Assembly (NCBI RefSeq): GCF_000612725.1
Contig: NZ_HG964450.1
Location: 342,034 to 406,033 of the forward strand
Length of the DNA stretch: 64,000 nt
Direction: 5' to 3'
Source of the DNA: Mycolicibacterium austroafricanum
GTDB taxonomy: Bacteria; Actinomycetota; Actinomycetes; Mycobacteriales; Mycobacteriaceae
Positions 7,535 to 15,939 of the stretch are shown here, in pieces. The notes below the pieces were generated by a model, which was given only the letters and a program-made list of their open reading frames with translations, was not told the origin of the DNA and made no database searches. Made by a program: the position numbers and the translations under genes. The first letter of the stretch is position 1. Every line of letters starts with the position of its first letter.

Positions 7535-9925
7535 TCATTTGACCTGCCAGCCGACGGCGGGGTCGGCGGCGAGGCCCACCACGTCGACGGCCTCGAACCA
7601 CTGCACCGGGATCGTGCTCAGCTCACGCTGCATCACTTGGAAGTCGGTGCCCTCCCACCCGTTGCTCATGCCCGCGAGATTCAGGCCTTCGCCGCCGGGG
7701 CCACTCGAGTCGTAGATGACGGCCCCATGCACCTGGAGCGCGCGCAGCACCGCCTGTGTCGATTCGGCGTACCCGCTGAGGTCGACGTCCTCGCGCAGCC
7801 GGAACACCATCCCCATCGGAACACCATCGGCACCGCTCCCGTCCCCCGCGCGCGCCGGCCAGACGTAGCCCGCGCCGAGGTCTTTGGCGATGGTCATGCC
7901 CAGCATGTGGTCGACGTATCCCCGTTCGATCTCGTCGGGGCGCAACATCATCGGCACCTGGGGAAGCTGCGAGGCGTTGGCGTATCCGATGGCGGGGTAC
8001 AGGCCCGAGTTCATGTCGTAGTGCACCCCGCCCTGCGCAATCCACGAAGAGCCCCAGATCGACCGGTAGACGGCGTTGCCGAGGATGTCCAGGATCCCCG
8101 CGCCGGGCAGTTCGACGCCGTTGGCGACGTTGATCAACTCCTGCGAGATGCAGGTGCCTTCCTGGAACACGAACAGGTGCCGGTCCCAGGCGGGATACGA
8201 CGGCATGCCCTCCACCAGCGGGCGATCGGGAATCGCATACGGCCGGTCGTCGATGCCGGGCCCTGTGGTCGAGTAGCCGCGGTTGAACACGACGTCCTCC
8301 GTCGGGTGGTCGGCTGCGACGACGTTGACCGGGATGCCGGCAGTGCTTCCCATCCACTCGGAGCCGCCCCAGCGGGCCGCCATGGTGGCGCCGCGACCGC
8401 CACCGAGGAGCTCGATCCACGAGTTCGATTCGGAAAGTGTTGGCAGGCCGCGGATGTCGGCATGGAAGATGGTGTCTGCCGGCATCAGCGTGCACCCGCA
8501 GAACGTGGACGGCGGCACGGCGGCCGGCGACTGGGTGTCGGGAGCGATCGCGACGCTGACGGTCACGGTGGTGCTGCCGCCGTGCCCGTCGGTCACCGTG
8601 ACCCCGAAAGTATCGGATCGCGACGCGGGGGTGGAGTACACCGAGGCGGCGATTCGTCGGGCAATCTCGTTGGGCCGGTAGGTGATGGCGCCGTCGGCGG
8701 CCACCGCAACCGTCCCCTTGGTGGTGGCGGTCGGGCCGCTGTAGGTCAGGTTGTCGCCGTCGGCGTCGGTTCCGATCACCGTTCCCGTGACCAATCCGGT
8801 TGCCACATCGGGGTTCTGCACACCGGCAGTGGCGGTCGGCGCCACGTTGGCCGGGCTGATCGTCACCGTGACCGGGATTTCGGTGACTGCGCCGTAGGCG
8901 TCGGCGACCGCGACGCGGAAGGTGTCGGTGCGGTCGGCCGTCGACGCGGCGGTGGCCGCGGCGCTGTGGCGGGCCGCCGCCGTGGGGGTGTAGATGAACG
9001 TGCCGTTGCCGTTCACGGTGACACGGCCCCTGGCGGTGTCGACCGTCGACGCCACGAACGTGAGACGATCCCAGTTCGGGTCGGTCGCATTGGCTTTCCC
9101 GGTCACCACGCCGGTCGCCTGCACCGGTGTGTTGACCGTGGTGGCGCGGGCCCTCGGTGCGCTGTTGAGCGGCACAATCGTCAGGTTCACCGTCGACGAG
9201 GTGACGCCGCCGCGTCCGTCGCTGACCGTCACCGCGAAGCGGTCGGACCGGACGAACGGCACGAACCGCGCCAGCAGCCGAGAGAAGGACGTCGGTGTGT
9301 AGGTGAACGCGCCGGTGCCGTCGCCGGTGACGCGTCCGAACGTGGGTCTGGCCGCGGTGTAGCGCAGCTGGTCGCCGTCCGGATCGAGGCCGGTCACCGC
9401 GATATTCGTGACGCCGCTGAGCGGGTCGGGCACGCCCACCGACGTTGTCACGCTGGGTGCGGAGTTCGGCACCTCAGCGGCGGCCTCGCCGGGCTCCGAG
9501 GATCCGCGCCGCGCGGACGACATCAGCGCCGCGACGGCCTGGGTCTGCGCCGGCGCGGGGTCGCCGCTGTCGGTGCCCTCGCTCTCGGTTTCCTCCGCGG
9601 CGGCGGCCTCCTCGTCGGCGTCGGCGATCTCGTCGGTTTCCTCACCCGACGACGCTGACGAGACCGTCTGCCCGGCAACGTCATCGCGTGGGTCTTCGTC
9701 ATCGCTCGGGTCTTGGTCAGCGTCGACCGACTCAGCCGATGCGGTGACCGCGTCCTGGTCGGTGTCGCCGCGTTCCGCGGCCCCGCTGCTGGGATCCCCG
9801 GTGTCCGACGCCGACGAGGGCGCATCTGCGGTCGCTGTACCGGTGCCCCCGAGCAGCACCGCGGCTCCGATGCCCGCCGACACCGCCACACCGGCGACCC
9901 ACCCGACGCGTTGCTGTGCCGACAC
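7535..9925 (-). CDS. Exported protein with acidic linker, three VCBS/cadherin-like repeats and an uncharacterised C-terminal domain
   Basis: 796 residues from GTG 9925. The purine-rich GGGAGGGGG just before it is the ribosome site and decides against the in-frame GTG at 9940. Signal peptide about 1-34 (VGWVAGVAVSAGIGAAVLLGG...ATADA). Residues 35-140 are Asp/Glu/Ser/Ala-rich. Three repeats of about 100 residues (about 155-465) share NSAP/NVAP openings, DPDGDQLRYTA or DADGDNLTYSG, FTYTP or FIYTP, and DRFAVTVSDGRGG or DTFGVTVTDGHGG. The last 330 residues contain PMGMVFRLREDVDLSGYAES and QAVLRALQVHGAVIYDSSG. I recall these as features of an uncharacterised secreted bacterial family, without a known activity. 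Likely surface or secreted; function unknown. Confidence 0.8.
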   Translation of the reverse strand: MSAQQRVGWVAGVAVSAGIGAAVLLGGTGTATADAPSSASDTGDPSSGAAERGDTDQDAVTASAESVDADQDPSDDEDPRDDVAGQTVSSASSGEETDEIADADEEAAAAEETESEGTDSGDPAPAQTQAVAALMSSARRGSSEPGEAAAEVPNSAPSVTTSVGVPDPLSGVTNIAVTGLDPDGDQLRYTAARPTFGRVTGDGTGAFTYTPTSFSRLLARFVPFVRSDRFAVTVSDGRGGVTSSTVNLTIVPLNSAPRARATTVNTPVQATGVVTGKANATDPNWDRLTFVASTVDTARGRVTVNGNGTFIYTPTAAARHSAAATAASTADRTDTFRVAVADAYGAVTEIPVTVTISPANVAPTATAGVQNPDVATGLVTGTVIGTDADGDNLTYSGPTATTKGTVAVAADGAITYRPNEIARRIAASVYSTPASRSDTFGVTVTDGHGGSTTVTVSVAIAPDTQSPAAVPPSTFCGCTLMPADTIFHADIRGLPTLSESNSWIELLGGGRGATMAARWGGSEWMGSTAGIPVNVVAADHPTEDVVFNRGYSTTGPGIDDRPYAIPDRPLVEGMPSYPAWDRHLFVFQEGTCISQELINVANGVELPGAGILDILGNAVYRSIWGSSWIAQGGVHYDMNSGLYPAIGYANASQLPQVPMMLRPDEIERGYVDHMLGMTIAKDLGAGYVWPARAGDGSGADGVPMGMVFRLREDVDLSGYAESTQAVLRALQVHGAVIYDSSGPGGEGLNLAGMSNGWEGTDFQVMQRELSTIPVQWFEAVDVVGLAADPAVGWQVK

Positions 9926-10112
9926 GGGACCCCCTCCCACTTCAGCCTGAGGGTAGCCCTGGCGTTAGCCGGACAGTGCCGAATCACCAAATCCCACCGC
10001 ATCGCGGCGCCGGTTCGAATCGGCTCCGGGTGGACCCTCTACCATGTGTCAGCCGCGTGATCGACGCCCCGTCCGGCCGCGCTGCGCATTCACCTGTCAC
10101 CGATGGAGGGCC

Positions 10113-10895
10113 ATGCCGAGCTGGATCGCGGATCTCGTAAGCCTCGACGGTGATGGAGAGACCTTTTGTAGCACAGCGTCTTTCGGTGCCGGGAACCGTC
10201 TCTTCGGCGGGTTGATCGCCGCGCAGGCCCTGGCCGCTGCCGGGGCGACCGTGGAATCCGCGAGGTTGCCGCAGTCGCTGCACGCGTACTTCATCAAGGG
10301 CGGCCGCGTCGGGGTCGACGTGGAGTACGTCGTCGAGCGCACCCGTGACGGTAAGTCGTTCAACACGCGACGGGTGACGGCGAGCCAGGACGGCGTCGCC
10401 ATCTTCGAGATGCTGGTCTCGTTCCATCGATCCGAGCCGACCGCCGACTGGCAGCGGAGCCGGCAGCCGACCATCGCGCGGTCAGAGGTCACCAAGGCGA
10501 CCCGGCTACCGGAGCGGTGGGCCGATCACTTCGAGGTGCTCACCGCCCGCGATGGCATGGACGACTGGCCGGTCCAGCCGATGTGGTTCCGCAGCCGCCA
10601 GCCGGTCGAGGACGATCCACTGTTGCGGGCGTGCGCGCTGACCTTCATCTCCGACGTGGGCCTGGTGGCGGTGGCCCGCCCTCCGGGTAAGGCGCAACTG
10701 CCGGGCCCCGGCGGGGCCGCCAGCCTCGACCACGCGGTGTGGCTACACCGCCCCTTCGACCCGCACCAGTGGCATCTCTACGACGCCGAAGCGGTCAGCC
10801 ACAACGACGCCCGAGGCCTCGCCCGAGGATCGATCGTCGACGAGCACGGGACGCTGGTGGCCAGCGTCGCGCAGGAGTCGTTGTGGCGGATCTGA
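10113..10895 (+). CDS. tesB: Acyl-CoA thioesterase II (TesB family)
   Basis: 260 residues from ATG 10113 with GGAGGG upstream; a longer frame to 10044 lacks support. It has the double-hotdog TesB build: N-terminal hotdog with FGAGNRLFGGLIAAQALAAA, HAYFIKGGRVGVDVEYVVERTRDGKSFNTRRV and C-terminal hotdog with PLLRACALTFISDVGLV, SLDHAVWLHRPFDPHQWHLYD and GRG-equivalent LARGSIVDEHGTLVASVAQE. It hydrolyses acyl-CoA thioesters to free acid and CoA in the cytosol. It converges on the Ddn-like gene: the two stop codons are directly adjacent (TGATCA). No visible link to the PKS operon. Confidence 0.9.
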   Translation: MPSWIADLVSLDGDGETFCSTASFGAGNRLFGGLIAAQALAAAGATVESARLPQSLHAYFIKGGRVGVDVEYVVERTRDGKSFNTRRVTASQDGVAIFEMLVSFHRSEPTADWQRSRQPTIARSEVTKATRLPERWADHFEVLTARDGMDDWPVQPMWFRSRQPVEDDPLLRACALTFISDVGLVAVARPPGKAQLPGPGGAASLDHAVWLHRPFDPHQWHLYDAEAVSHNDARGLARGSIVDEHGTLVASVAQESLWRI

Positions 10896-11318
10896 TCAGC
10901 TCGCCCGCACCAATTCGACGACGGGGATGACCCGCGTCGTGCTGCGCTGATAGTCCCCGAACTGCGGTTCGACCGCGACCTGCTTGGCGTAGATCTCATC
11001 GCGTTCGGCCCCCTGCAGCGGCCGCGCGGTGGCCCGGAACGTCTCGGTGCCCAGCTCGACGGTGACGTCGGGGTGCGCCACCAGGTTGCGGTACCAGTCC
11101 GGATGGGTGTCGGCGCCACCCTTGCTGGCGAAGACGAAGATGCGGCCGTCGTCGAGCAGCGGCACCAGCGGCGCGATGCGCTCGGTGCCCGACTTGGCGC
11201 CGAAGTGGTGCACCAGCACCAGCGGCTTGCCCTCGAAGATGCCGCCGGCCTTGCCGCCGGTGGCGCGGAACTCGTCGATCACCGCGCGGTTCATCTCGTC
11301 GAACGCCTGTTTGTCCAT
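10896..11318 (-). CDS. Ddn-family (DUF385) F420-dependent nitroreductase-like protein
   Basis: 140 residues with the split beta-barrel Ddn signature: LVLVHHFGAKSGTERIAPLVPLLDDGRIFVFASKGGADTHPDWYRNLVAHPDVTVELG, then a Tyr/Gln-rich end and VIPVVELVRAS. Members bind deazaflavin F420 and reduce quinones or nitroaromatics. The M. tuberculosis paralogue Ddn activates nitroimidazoles. It lies 103 bp downstream of the alpha/beta hydrolase on the same strand, so read-through from the biosynthetic operon is possible but not required. A broken relative sits at 7467-7505. Confidence 0.88.
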   Translation of the reverse strand: MDKQAFDEMNRAVIDEFRATGGKAGGIFEGKPLVLVHHFGAKSGTERIAPLVPLLDDGRIFVFASKGGADTHPDWYRNLVAHPDVTVELGTETFRATARPLQGAERDEIYAKQVAVEPQFGDYQRSTTRVIPVVELVRAS

Positions 11319-11421
11319 GACTGCTCCCTCTGTACCCGGCCTACCCCCTAACTACCTCACACGTCGGGCCACCTATTCCCGGGCCGCAGGAGCCGACCGG
11401 CGGGAGATCCTCTGTCGAGCT

Positions 11422-12738
11422 TCACACAGCGCCAAGCTGGTCGGCCAAGAACCGGACGGCCAGATCCCACCACTGCCGTGCGTGTCCCATCGCGCAGTGG
11501 TCGTCGCCCGGGTAGAGCTTGAGCAGTGCGTTGGGGGCGTACGTCGCGATGTCGATCGAGTCCCGGGTACTCGCAAGCGTGTCGGAATCGCCGTTGATCA
11601 CCAACAGCGGTGCGGTCATTCGCGGGTAAAGGTCCTTCAGCGACAGCGCCCGCAGCTTGGTCAGCAGGTCGGCGGTGCTGCGGGCGTGCGTGGTGTTCGC
11701 CATCGTCCACATCATGATCTCGGGGGTGCCGAAGGCTCCCGACGGCCGGAACGTGCGGTCCGCCGGCGCCCCGTTGGCGACGACGGCGCGCAGACGCGGA
11801 TCGGCGGCGGCCATCCGGGCCGCCCAGTATGCGCCGAAACTGAGCCCCAGCATGCCGATCCGGTCTGCGTCGACGCGGGGGTCGGCCGCCAGCCGGTCGA
11901 TGACCGCGCGATACACGTTCTCCGCGGCGACGGTCAGCGGTTGCCGGTAGGTGTAGGTGCCCGGCATCTCCATGATGAACATCCCCAGGCCGTGCCCGCG
12001 GAACTTCAGCCACGGCAGCAGGGTCTCGGCCACGACGCCCTCAAGTCCCTTGGCGCACAACACGGTCGGCGAACCACGGACACCGAGCGGGAACACCGCG
12101 GCGCCCTCCACGACGTCACCGCCGGGGACGGGGACCCGTAGGTGCTCGATGCTCAGACCCATCGCCGGGGCCAATGCCTCGGTGAGGACATCGCACAGCC
12201 GCCGTGACTGCGCGTGCGCCTTCAGTCGCTGCGGTGTCCAGCCCGGCCACGCCGCCGCGAACTTGTACGTGACCACCTTGATGAGCGCATCCACCGCGAT
12301 CGCGGCGTCATCGCCCGCGGCGCCGCTGTGCAGTCGGAACGTCGTCACGGCGTCCGGTGACGCCACCGGCCCCCGGTCGGCCAGGATCGACACGGCGGGG
12401 GTGAGCAGCTCACCCAGTGCGGACGTGTCGACCGGGCCGGCGAGCATCTGCGCGACGGTGGGCCCGCCGAGCCGGGCCAGGGCCGCGTCGGCGACGCCGG
12501 CGTGGTCGGCGGCGATAGCCTGCCAATGCCCCGCCCAGGAGCCGTCACGGAACGAGCGGCACTGCGCCAATTGCTCTGCGAAAAAACGCTTGTCAATCCC
12601 ACCGAGGTGCGTGACACGGTCTGCGAACAGCGCGGGCAAGAAGTACGCCGTGCCCCATCGCGACGCCGCCCACTCGGTGGTGCGGGTCAGCGCACAACCG
12701 CTGGTGACCAATCGGCGGGCGACGGCGTGTCCGGCCAT
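11422..12738 (-). CDS. Alpha/beta hydrolase, FrsA/esterase-like; possible product-releasing enzyme
   Basis: 438 residues. The N-terminal 190 residues are a helical cap-like region. The C-terminal alpha/beta-hydrolase core has nucleophile elbow GLSFGAYWAARMA (Ser), a candidate acid at INGDSDTLAS and His at PGDDHCAMGHA. The layout resembles FrsA-like esterases and peptidase S9-like hydrolases. It starts only 15 bp after the ABC permease stop, on the same strand, so it is likely the last gene of the PKS/NRPS operon. As the megasynthases carry no thioesterase domain, it is a reasonable candidate for offloading or hydrolysis; this role is inference from position. Confidence 0.75.
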   Translation of the reverse strand: MAGHAVARRLVTSGCALTRTTEWAASRWGTAYFLPALFADRVTHLGGIDKRFFAEQLAQCRSFRDGSWAGHWQAIAADHAGVADAALARLGGPTVAQMLAGPVDTSALGELLTPAVSILADRGPVASPDAVTTFRLHSGAAGDDAAIAVDALIKVVTYKFAAAWPGWTPQRLKAHAQSRRLCDVLTEALAPAMGLSIEHLRVPVPGGDVVEGAAVFPLGVRGSPTVLCAKGLEGVVAETLLPWLKFRGHGLGMFIMEMPGTYTYRQPLTVAAENVYRAVIDRLAADPRVDADRIGMLGLSFGAYWAARMAAADPRLRAVVANGAPADRTFRPSGAFGTPEIMMWTMANTTHARSTADLLTKLRALSLKDLYPRMTAPLLVINGDSDTLASTRDSIDIATYAPNALLKLYPGDDHCAMGHARQWWDLAVRFLADQLGAV

Positions 12739-12753
12739 GTACGCATCCCGTCG

Positions 12754-15237
12754 CTAATCCACCGCCACGGCAGCGACGATGTCGAGTCGCGCCGCACGGA
12801 CCGCCGGGGGAACCGCCCCCAGCAGGGTCAAACCGAATGCGGCGCAGGCGAACAGCATCGCAAGCGGGCTCGGCCGGTACACCACGTCGATGCTGAGTAC
12901 ATTGCTCAGCGCCGCTGCAGTCAGGTACTGGTTGACCACCCCCAGCACCGCTCCGAGTGCCGCACCGACGACACCGATGCCTGCGGCTTCGGCCAGCACC
13001 GTCCGCAACGCGAAGCGGCGCGACGAGCCCATCGCCCGCAGCATCCCGAGTTCACGCCGCCGTTCCAGCACCGACAGCATCAGGGTGTTCAGCAGCGCGA
13101 CGCCGGCGACGAAAACGACGATCCACGCCATGATGTCGATGAGCGCGGTGCCCTGGGCCATCGAATCACCTACGGCTGCGGCCGCCTCCTGCCCCGGGTA
13201 CACCAGGACGTCGGCGGGGACGCGCCCTCGGATCGTCGCCGCCACCTGGTCGCGGTCGGCGCCGGCTGTGAAGTTGACCGCGAGGACCGTTGACCCGGGC
13301 CGGGCATACCATTCCCGCAGCAGCGTCAGGCTCATCGAGACGACACCGCCCAGCAGCGAGAAGAACGGGACGATCTCCAGCACCCGCACCCGCCTCTGCC
13401 CGGTGGGCGTGGGTAGCGTCAATTCGTCTCCCACCCCGATACCGAGGCTGCGCGCGATGTCCCGGGAGACGACTACCCCGTCGCCGGCCAGAACCTGCTC
13501 TCGCACTTGATCGTTCATCGCCTGTGACGGCGGCGCCACCGAGCCGCGGGCGAGCCCCTGCATGATGATCCGTTGACCGGCGAGCGTCGCGTACGCCATC
13601 TGCCCGGGAACGACCTCGGCCACCCCGGGGATCGATGCGATCGACGCCTCCGCATCCTTCGGGAGGATCGGCGCGGTCGGGTACACACCGGGGCCGGAGA
13701 CGCTGACGTAGAGTCCGGCGTCGCCGAGCGAGGCGAAGCTCGCGTTCGTCGAGTCGATGGCGTTGGCGTTGGCTCCGGTGCTCTGCACCGTGATCGACAC
13801 CGCGATCAGTACGGTCATCAACGTGGCCCACACGCGGCGCGGGGACCGTTCGATGGTCGCCGCCGCCAGCGCGCCCGGCGCACCGAAGGCCCGCGCGACC
13901 GCGGCGGCACCGGCGACGAGCGGGCCGGCGAAGGCGAAGCACAGCGCGATATCGCCGGCAGCGGCGAGCCCGACGGCCGCCACCGACACCTTGCCCAGAT
14001 CGCGGGACGCCACGAGCGCCGCGACCGCCACGAGGCCGACCCCGACGACACCCACCACCAGCCGCGCCCTGCGGGGGACGGCATCGGCGGCCGACACCCC
14101 CACCGGGGCCAGCGCCTCGACCGGCGCAACCTTGTACACCTGGCGTGCCGCCAGCGTCGCGGCGGCCACACTCACCACGACACACGCCGCCAGCGCGACG
14201 GGAATCGCGTATCCGGGCAGGATGTACTCGGTTCGGGTTTCGTATCCCTGCAGCAGGGCCGCGGGAAGGGCACCGATCGAACGCATGCCGATCAGGACGC
14301 CCAGCGCGGCCCCCAGCAGCCCACCGACCAACCCCACCGCTGCCGCCTCGGCCAACAGGTCTGCGACGATCTGACGTCTCTTGGCGCCAAGGGCGCGCAG
14401 CAGCGAAATCGCCGGTCGCCGTTGGGTGATCGCCATGCTCATCGCGTTGAAGATCAGGAAGCCCGCCACCACCAGCGCACACGACGCCGCCGACAGCAGC
14501 AGAGTGCTCATGATCGACACCGCGCCACCGGATTGGGCGGAGCGGAACATCGGGTCGGTGACGACGGCCCGTCCATCCACCGCCTCCGTGACGCCCGCGC
14601 GCACGGAAGCCGGGTCGGCGCCGGGCCGATCGACCACGAGCACCGAGTCGATCATCCCGGCACGGCCCATCAGCCGCTGCATCAGCGGCAGCGGGCCGAC
14701 GATGAAGTTCCCCCCGTTGATCCGTTCCGCGTCGGCACCGGTGATGACCGCCGCGACCCTGACCTCGCCGGTGCCCAGAGCGATCACGTCGTCGACCGCG
14801 TGGCCGGTCCGGGCACCCACGGCGACCATGCCGGGTTGGGTCACCAGCGGGCCGATCTGATCCTGCACGGCCCGCTGCAGGTCGCTGAGCATGGCCCTGA
14901 TGCTGTCGTCGACGCCGAGCACGACCACCCGTTCGCCCGGCGGACCGATCGACGTCCGCAGCATCGGTATCGCCGCAGCCACCCCGGGCACCTTCGCCAC
15001 GTCCGGCCGCACCGACTCCGGGAACCCGCTGTCGGTGACGCCGGAGACCTCGAGGGTTGCGTTGCCCCCGATACCGGCGGCGAGCCGGTCCGACGATCCC
15101 GTGATCGATCCGGTGATACCGAAGACCGCCACCAGCAGGGTCGCCGAGATCGCCACCACCGCCAGTGACATCGCGGTGCGGCCGGGATGTCGCCGCAGTT
15201 CGCGCGCGTTCAACACGCGCATGCGGTCGCCGATCAT
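12754..15237 (-). CDS. ABC transporter permease, FtsX/MacB-like, double-module
   Basis: 827 residues. TM1 near 20-45 (MSLAVVAISATLLVAVFGIT) is followed by a large extracytoplasmic MacB-type domain (about 50-240). Three FtsX-type TM segments follow (VSIMSTLLLSAASCALVVAG, LLAEAAAVGLVGGLLGAALG, AIPVALAACVVVSVAAATLA), then a second half with its own external domain and C-terminal FtsX block (WIVVFVAGVALLNTLML, VLERRRELGMLRAMGSSRR, LAMLFACAAFGLTLLGAVPP). Such fused permeases move lipids, lipoproteins or peptides outward. Its ATG overlaps the ATPase stop (ATGA), so the pair is translationally coupled. Its place in the operon suggests export of the PKS/NRPS product. Confidence 0.85.
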   Translation of the reverse strand: MIGDRMRVLNARELRRHPGRTAMSLAVVAISATLLVAVFGITGSITGSSDRLAAGIGGNATLEVSGVTDSGFPESVRPDVAKVPGVAAAIPMLRTSIGPPGERVVVLGVDDSIRAMLSDLQRAVQDQIGPLVTQPGMVAVGARTGHAVDDVIALGTGEVRVAAVITGADAERINGGNFIVGPLPLMQRLMGRAGMIDSVLVVDRPGADPASVRAGVTEAVDGRAVVTDPMFRSAQSGGAVSIMSTLLLSAASCALVVAGFLIFNAMSMAITQRRPAISLLRALGAKRRQIVADLLAEAAAVGLVGGLLGAALGVLIGMRSIGALPAALLQGYETRTEYILPGYAIPVALAACVVVSVAAATLAARQVYKVAPVEALAPVGVSAADAVPRRARLVVGVVGVGLVAVAALVASRDLGKVSVAAVGLAAAGDIALCFAFAGPLVAGAAAVARAFGAPGALAAATIERSPRRVWATLMTVLIAVSITVQSTGANANAIDSTNASFASLGDAGLYVSVSGPGVYPTAPILPKDAEASIASIPGVAEVVPGQMAYATLAGQRIIMQGLARGSVAPPSQAMNDQVREQVLAGDGVVVSRDIARSLGIGVGDELTLPTPTGQRRVRVLEIVPFFSLLGGVVSMSLTLLREWYARPGSTVLAVNFTAGADRDQVAATIRGRVPADVLVYPGQEAAAAVGDSMAQGTALIDIMAWIVVFVAGVALLNTLMLSVLERRRELGMLRAMGSSRRFALRTVLAEAAGIGVVGAALGAVLGVVNQYLTAAALSNVLSIDVVYRPSPLAMLFACAAFGLTLLGAVPPAVRAARLDIVAAVAVD

Positions 15238-15926
15238 GTCAGCTCGCCACCGGCCAACACGTCGGAGCCGATGCGGCCGTCGATCAGGGTGATCACCCGG
15301 TCGGTGGCCGATGCCGCGCCGAGGTTGTGAGTCACCATGACAACTGATCGTTCGTCCTGGTGGGCGATGTCGGTGAGCAGCGCCATGATGGCCGCACCCG
15401 TCTTGGTGTCGAGGTTGCCCGTGGGCTCGTCGGCGAGGATCAGCGGTGGGTCCATCATCAGGGCGCGGGCCACCGCCACCCGCTGCATCTGCCCTCCGGA
15501 CAGCTCCGAGGGCCGGTGCTCCGCGCGATCACCGAGTCCGACGACCGCGAGCAGATCCAGCGCGCGTGACTTGACCTTCGCCATCCGGGACCCGTCGAGC
15601 AGCTTGGGCACCGCGACGTTCTCCCACGCCGTCATCGTCGGCAGCAGGTTGAAGAACTGGAACACGAATCCCACGCTGTGTCTGCGGAATTCGGACTGGG
15701 CCTCGTCGTCGAGGGCGGCGATCTCCGCGCCCTGGAACCGGATCGACCCGGCGTCCGGCCGGTCCAGCGCACCGAGCAGGTGCAGCAGTGTGCTCTTGCC
15801 GGCACCCGACGGGCCGACGACGGACACGAACTCCCCACCGCACAACGACAGGGTGATCCCGTCGAGTGCGCGCACGGTCTGACCACCCACGCGGTAGGTC
15901 TTGGTGACGTCGGTCATCTCGAGCAT
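15234..15926 (-). CDS. ABC transporter ATP-binding protein, LolD/MacB family
   Basis: 230 residues from ATG 15926 ([23 protein letters not shown]). Longer in-frame starts up to 15992 would run into the preceding PKS gene, and the conserved family start is here. Walker [12 protein letters not shown]-loop region [18 protein letters not shown], signature [15 protein letters not shown], Walker [11 protein letters not shown] and H-loop VTHN are all intact. It begins 13 bp after the PKS stop and ends in a 4-nt overlap with the FtsX-type permease. It energises that exporter. Confidence 0.9.
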   Translation of the reverse strand: MLEMTDVTKTYRVGGQTVRALDGITLSLCGGEFVSVVGPSGAGKSTLLHLLGALDRPDAGSIRFQGAEIAALDDEAQSEFRRHSVGFVFQFFNLLPTMTAWENVAVPKLLDGSRMAKVKSRALDLLAVVGLGDRAEHRPSELSGGQMQRVAVARALMMDPPLILADEPTGNLDTKTGAAIMALLTDIAHQDERSVVMVTHNLGAASATDRVITLIDGRIGSDVLAGGELT

Positions 15927-15939
15927 GTGACTGCCCGGG

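Noticed and set aside
7637..9658. 673-codon plus-strand frame opposite the VCBS-repeat gene
   Set aside because: Gly/Arg/His-dominated composition with no domain, fully antisense to a gene with clear signal peptide and repeats.
13573..15168. 531-codon plus-strand frame opposite the ABC permease
   Set aside because: Arg/His/Gly/Asp-rich shadow frame with no motif; the permease on the other strand has clear TM segments.
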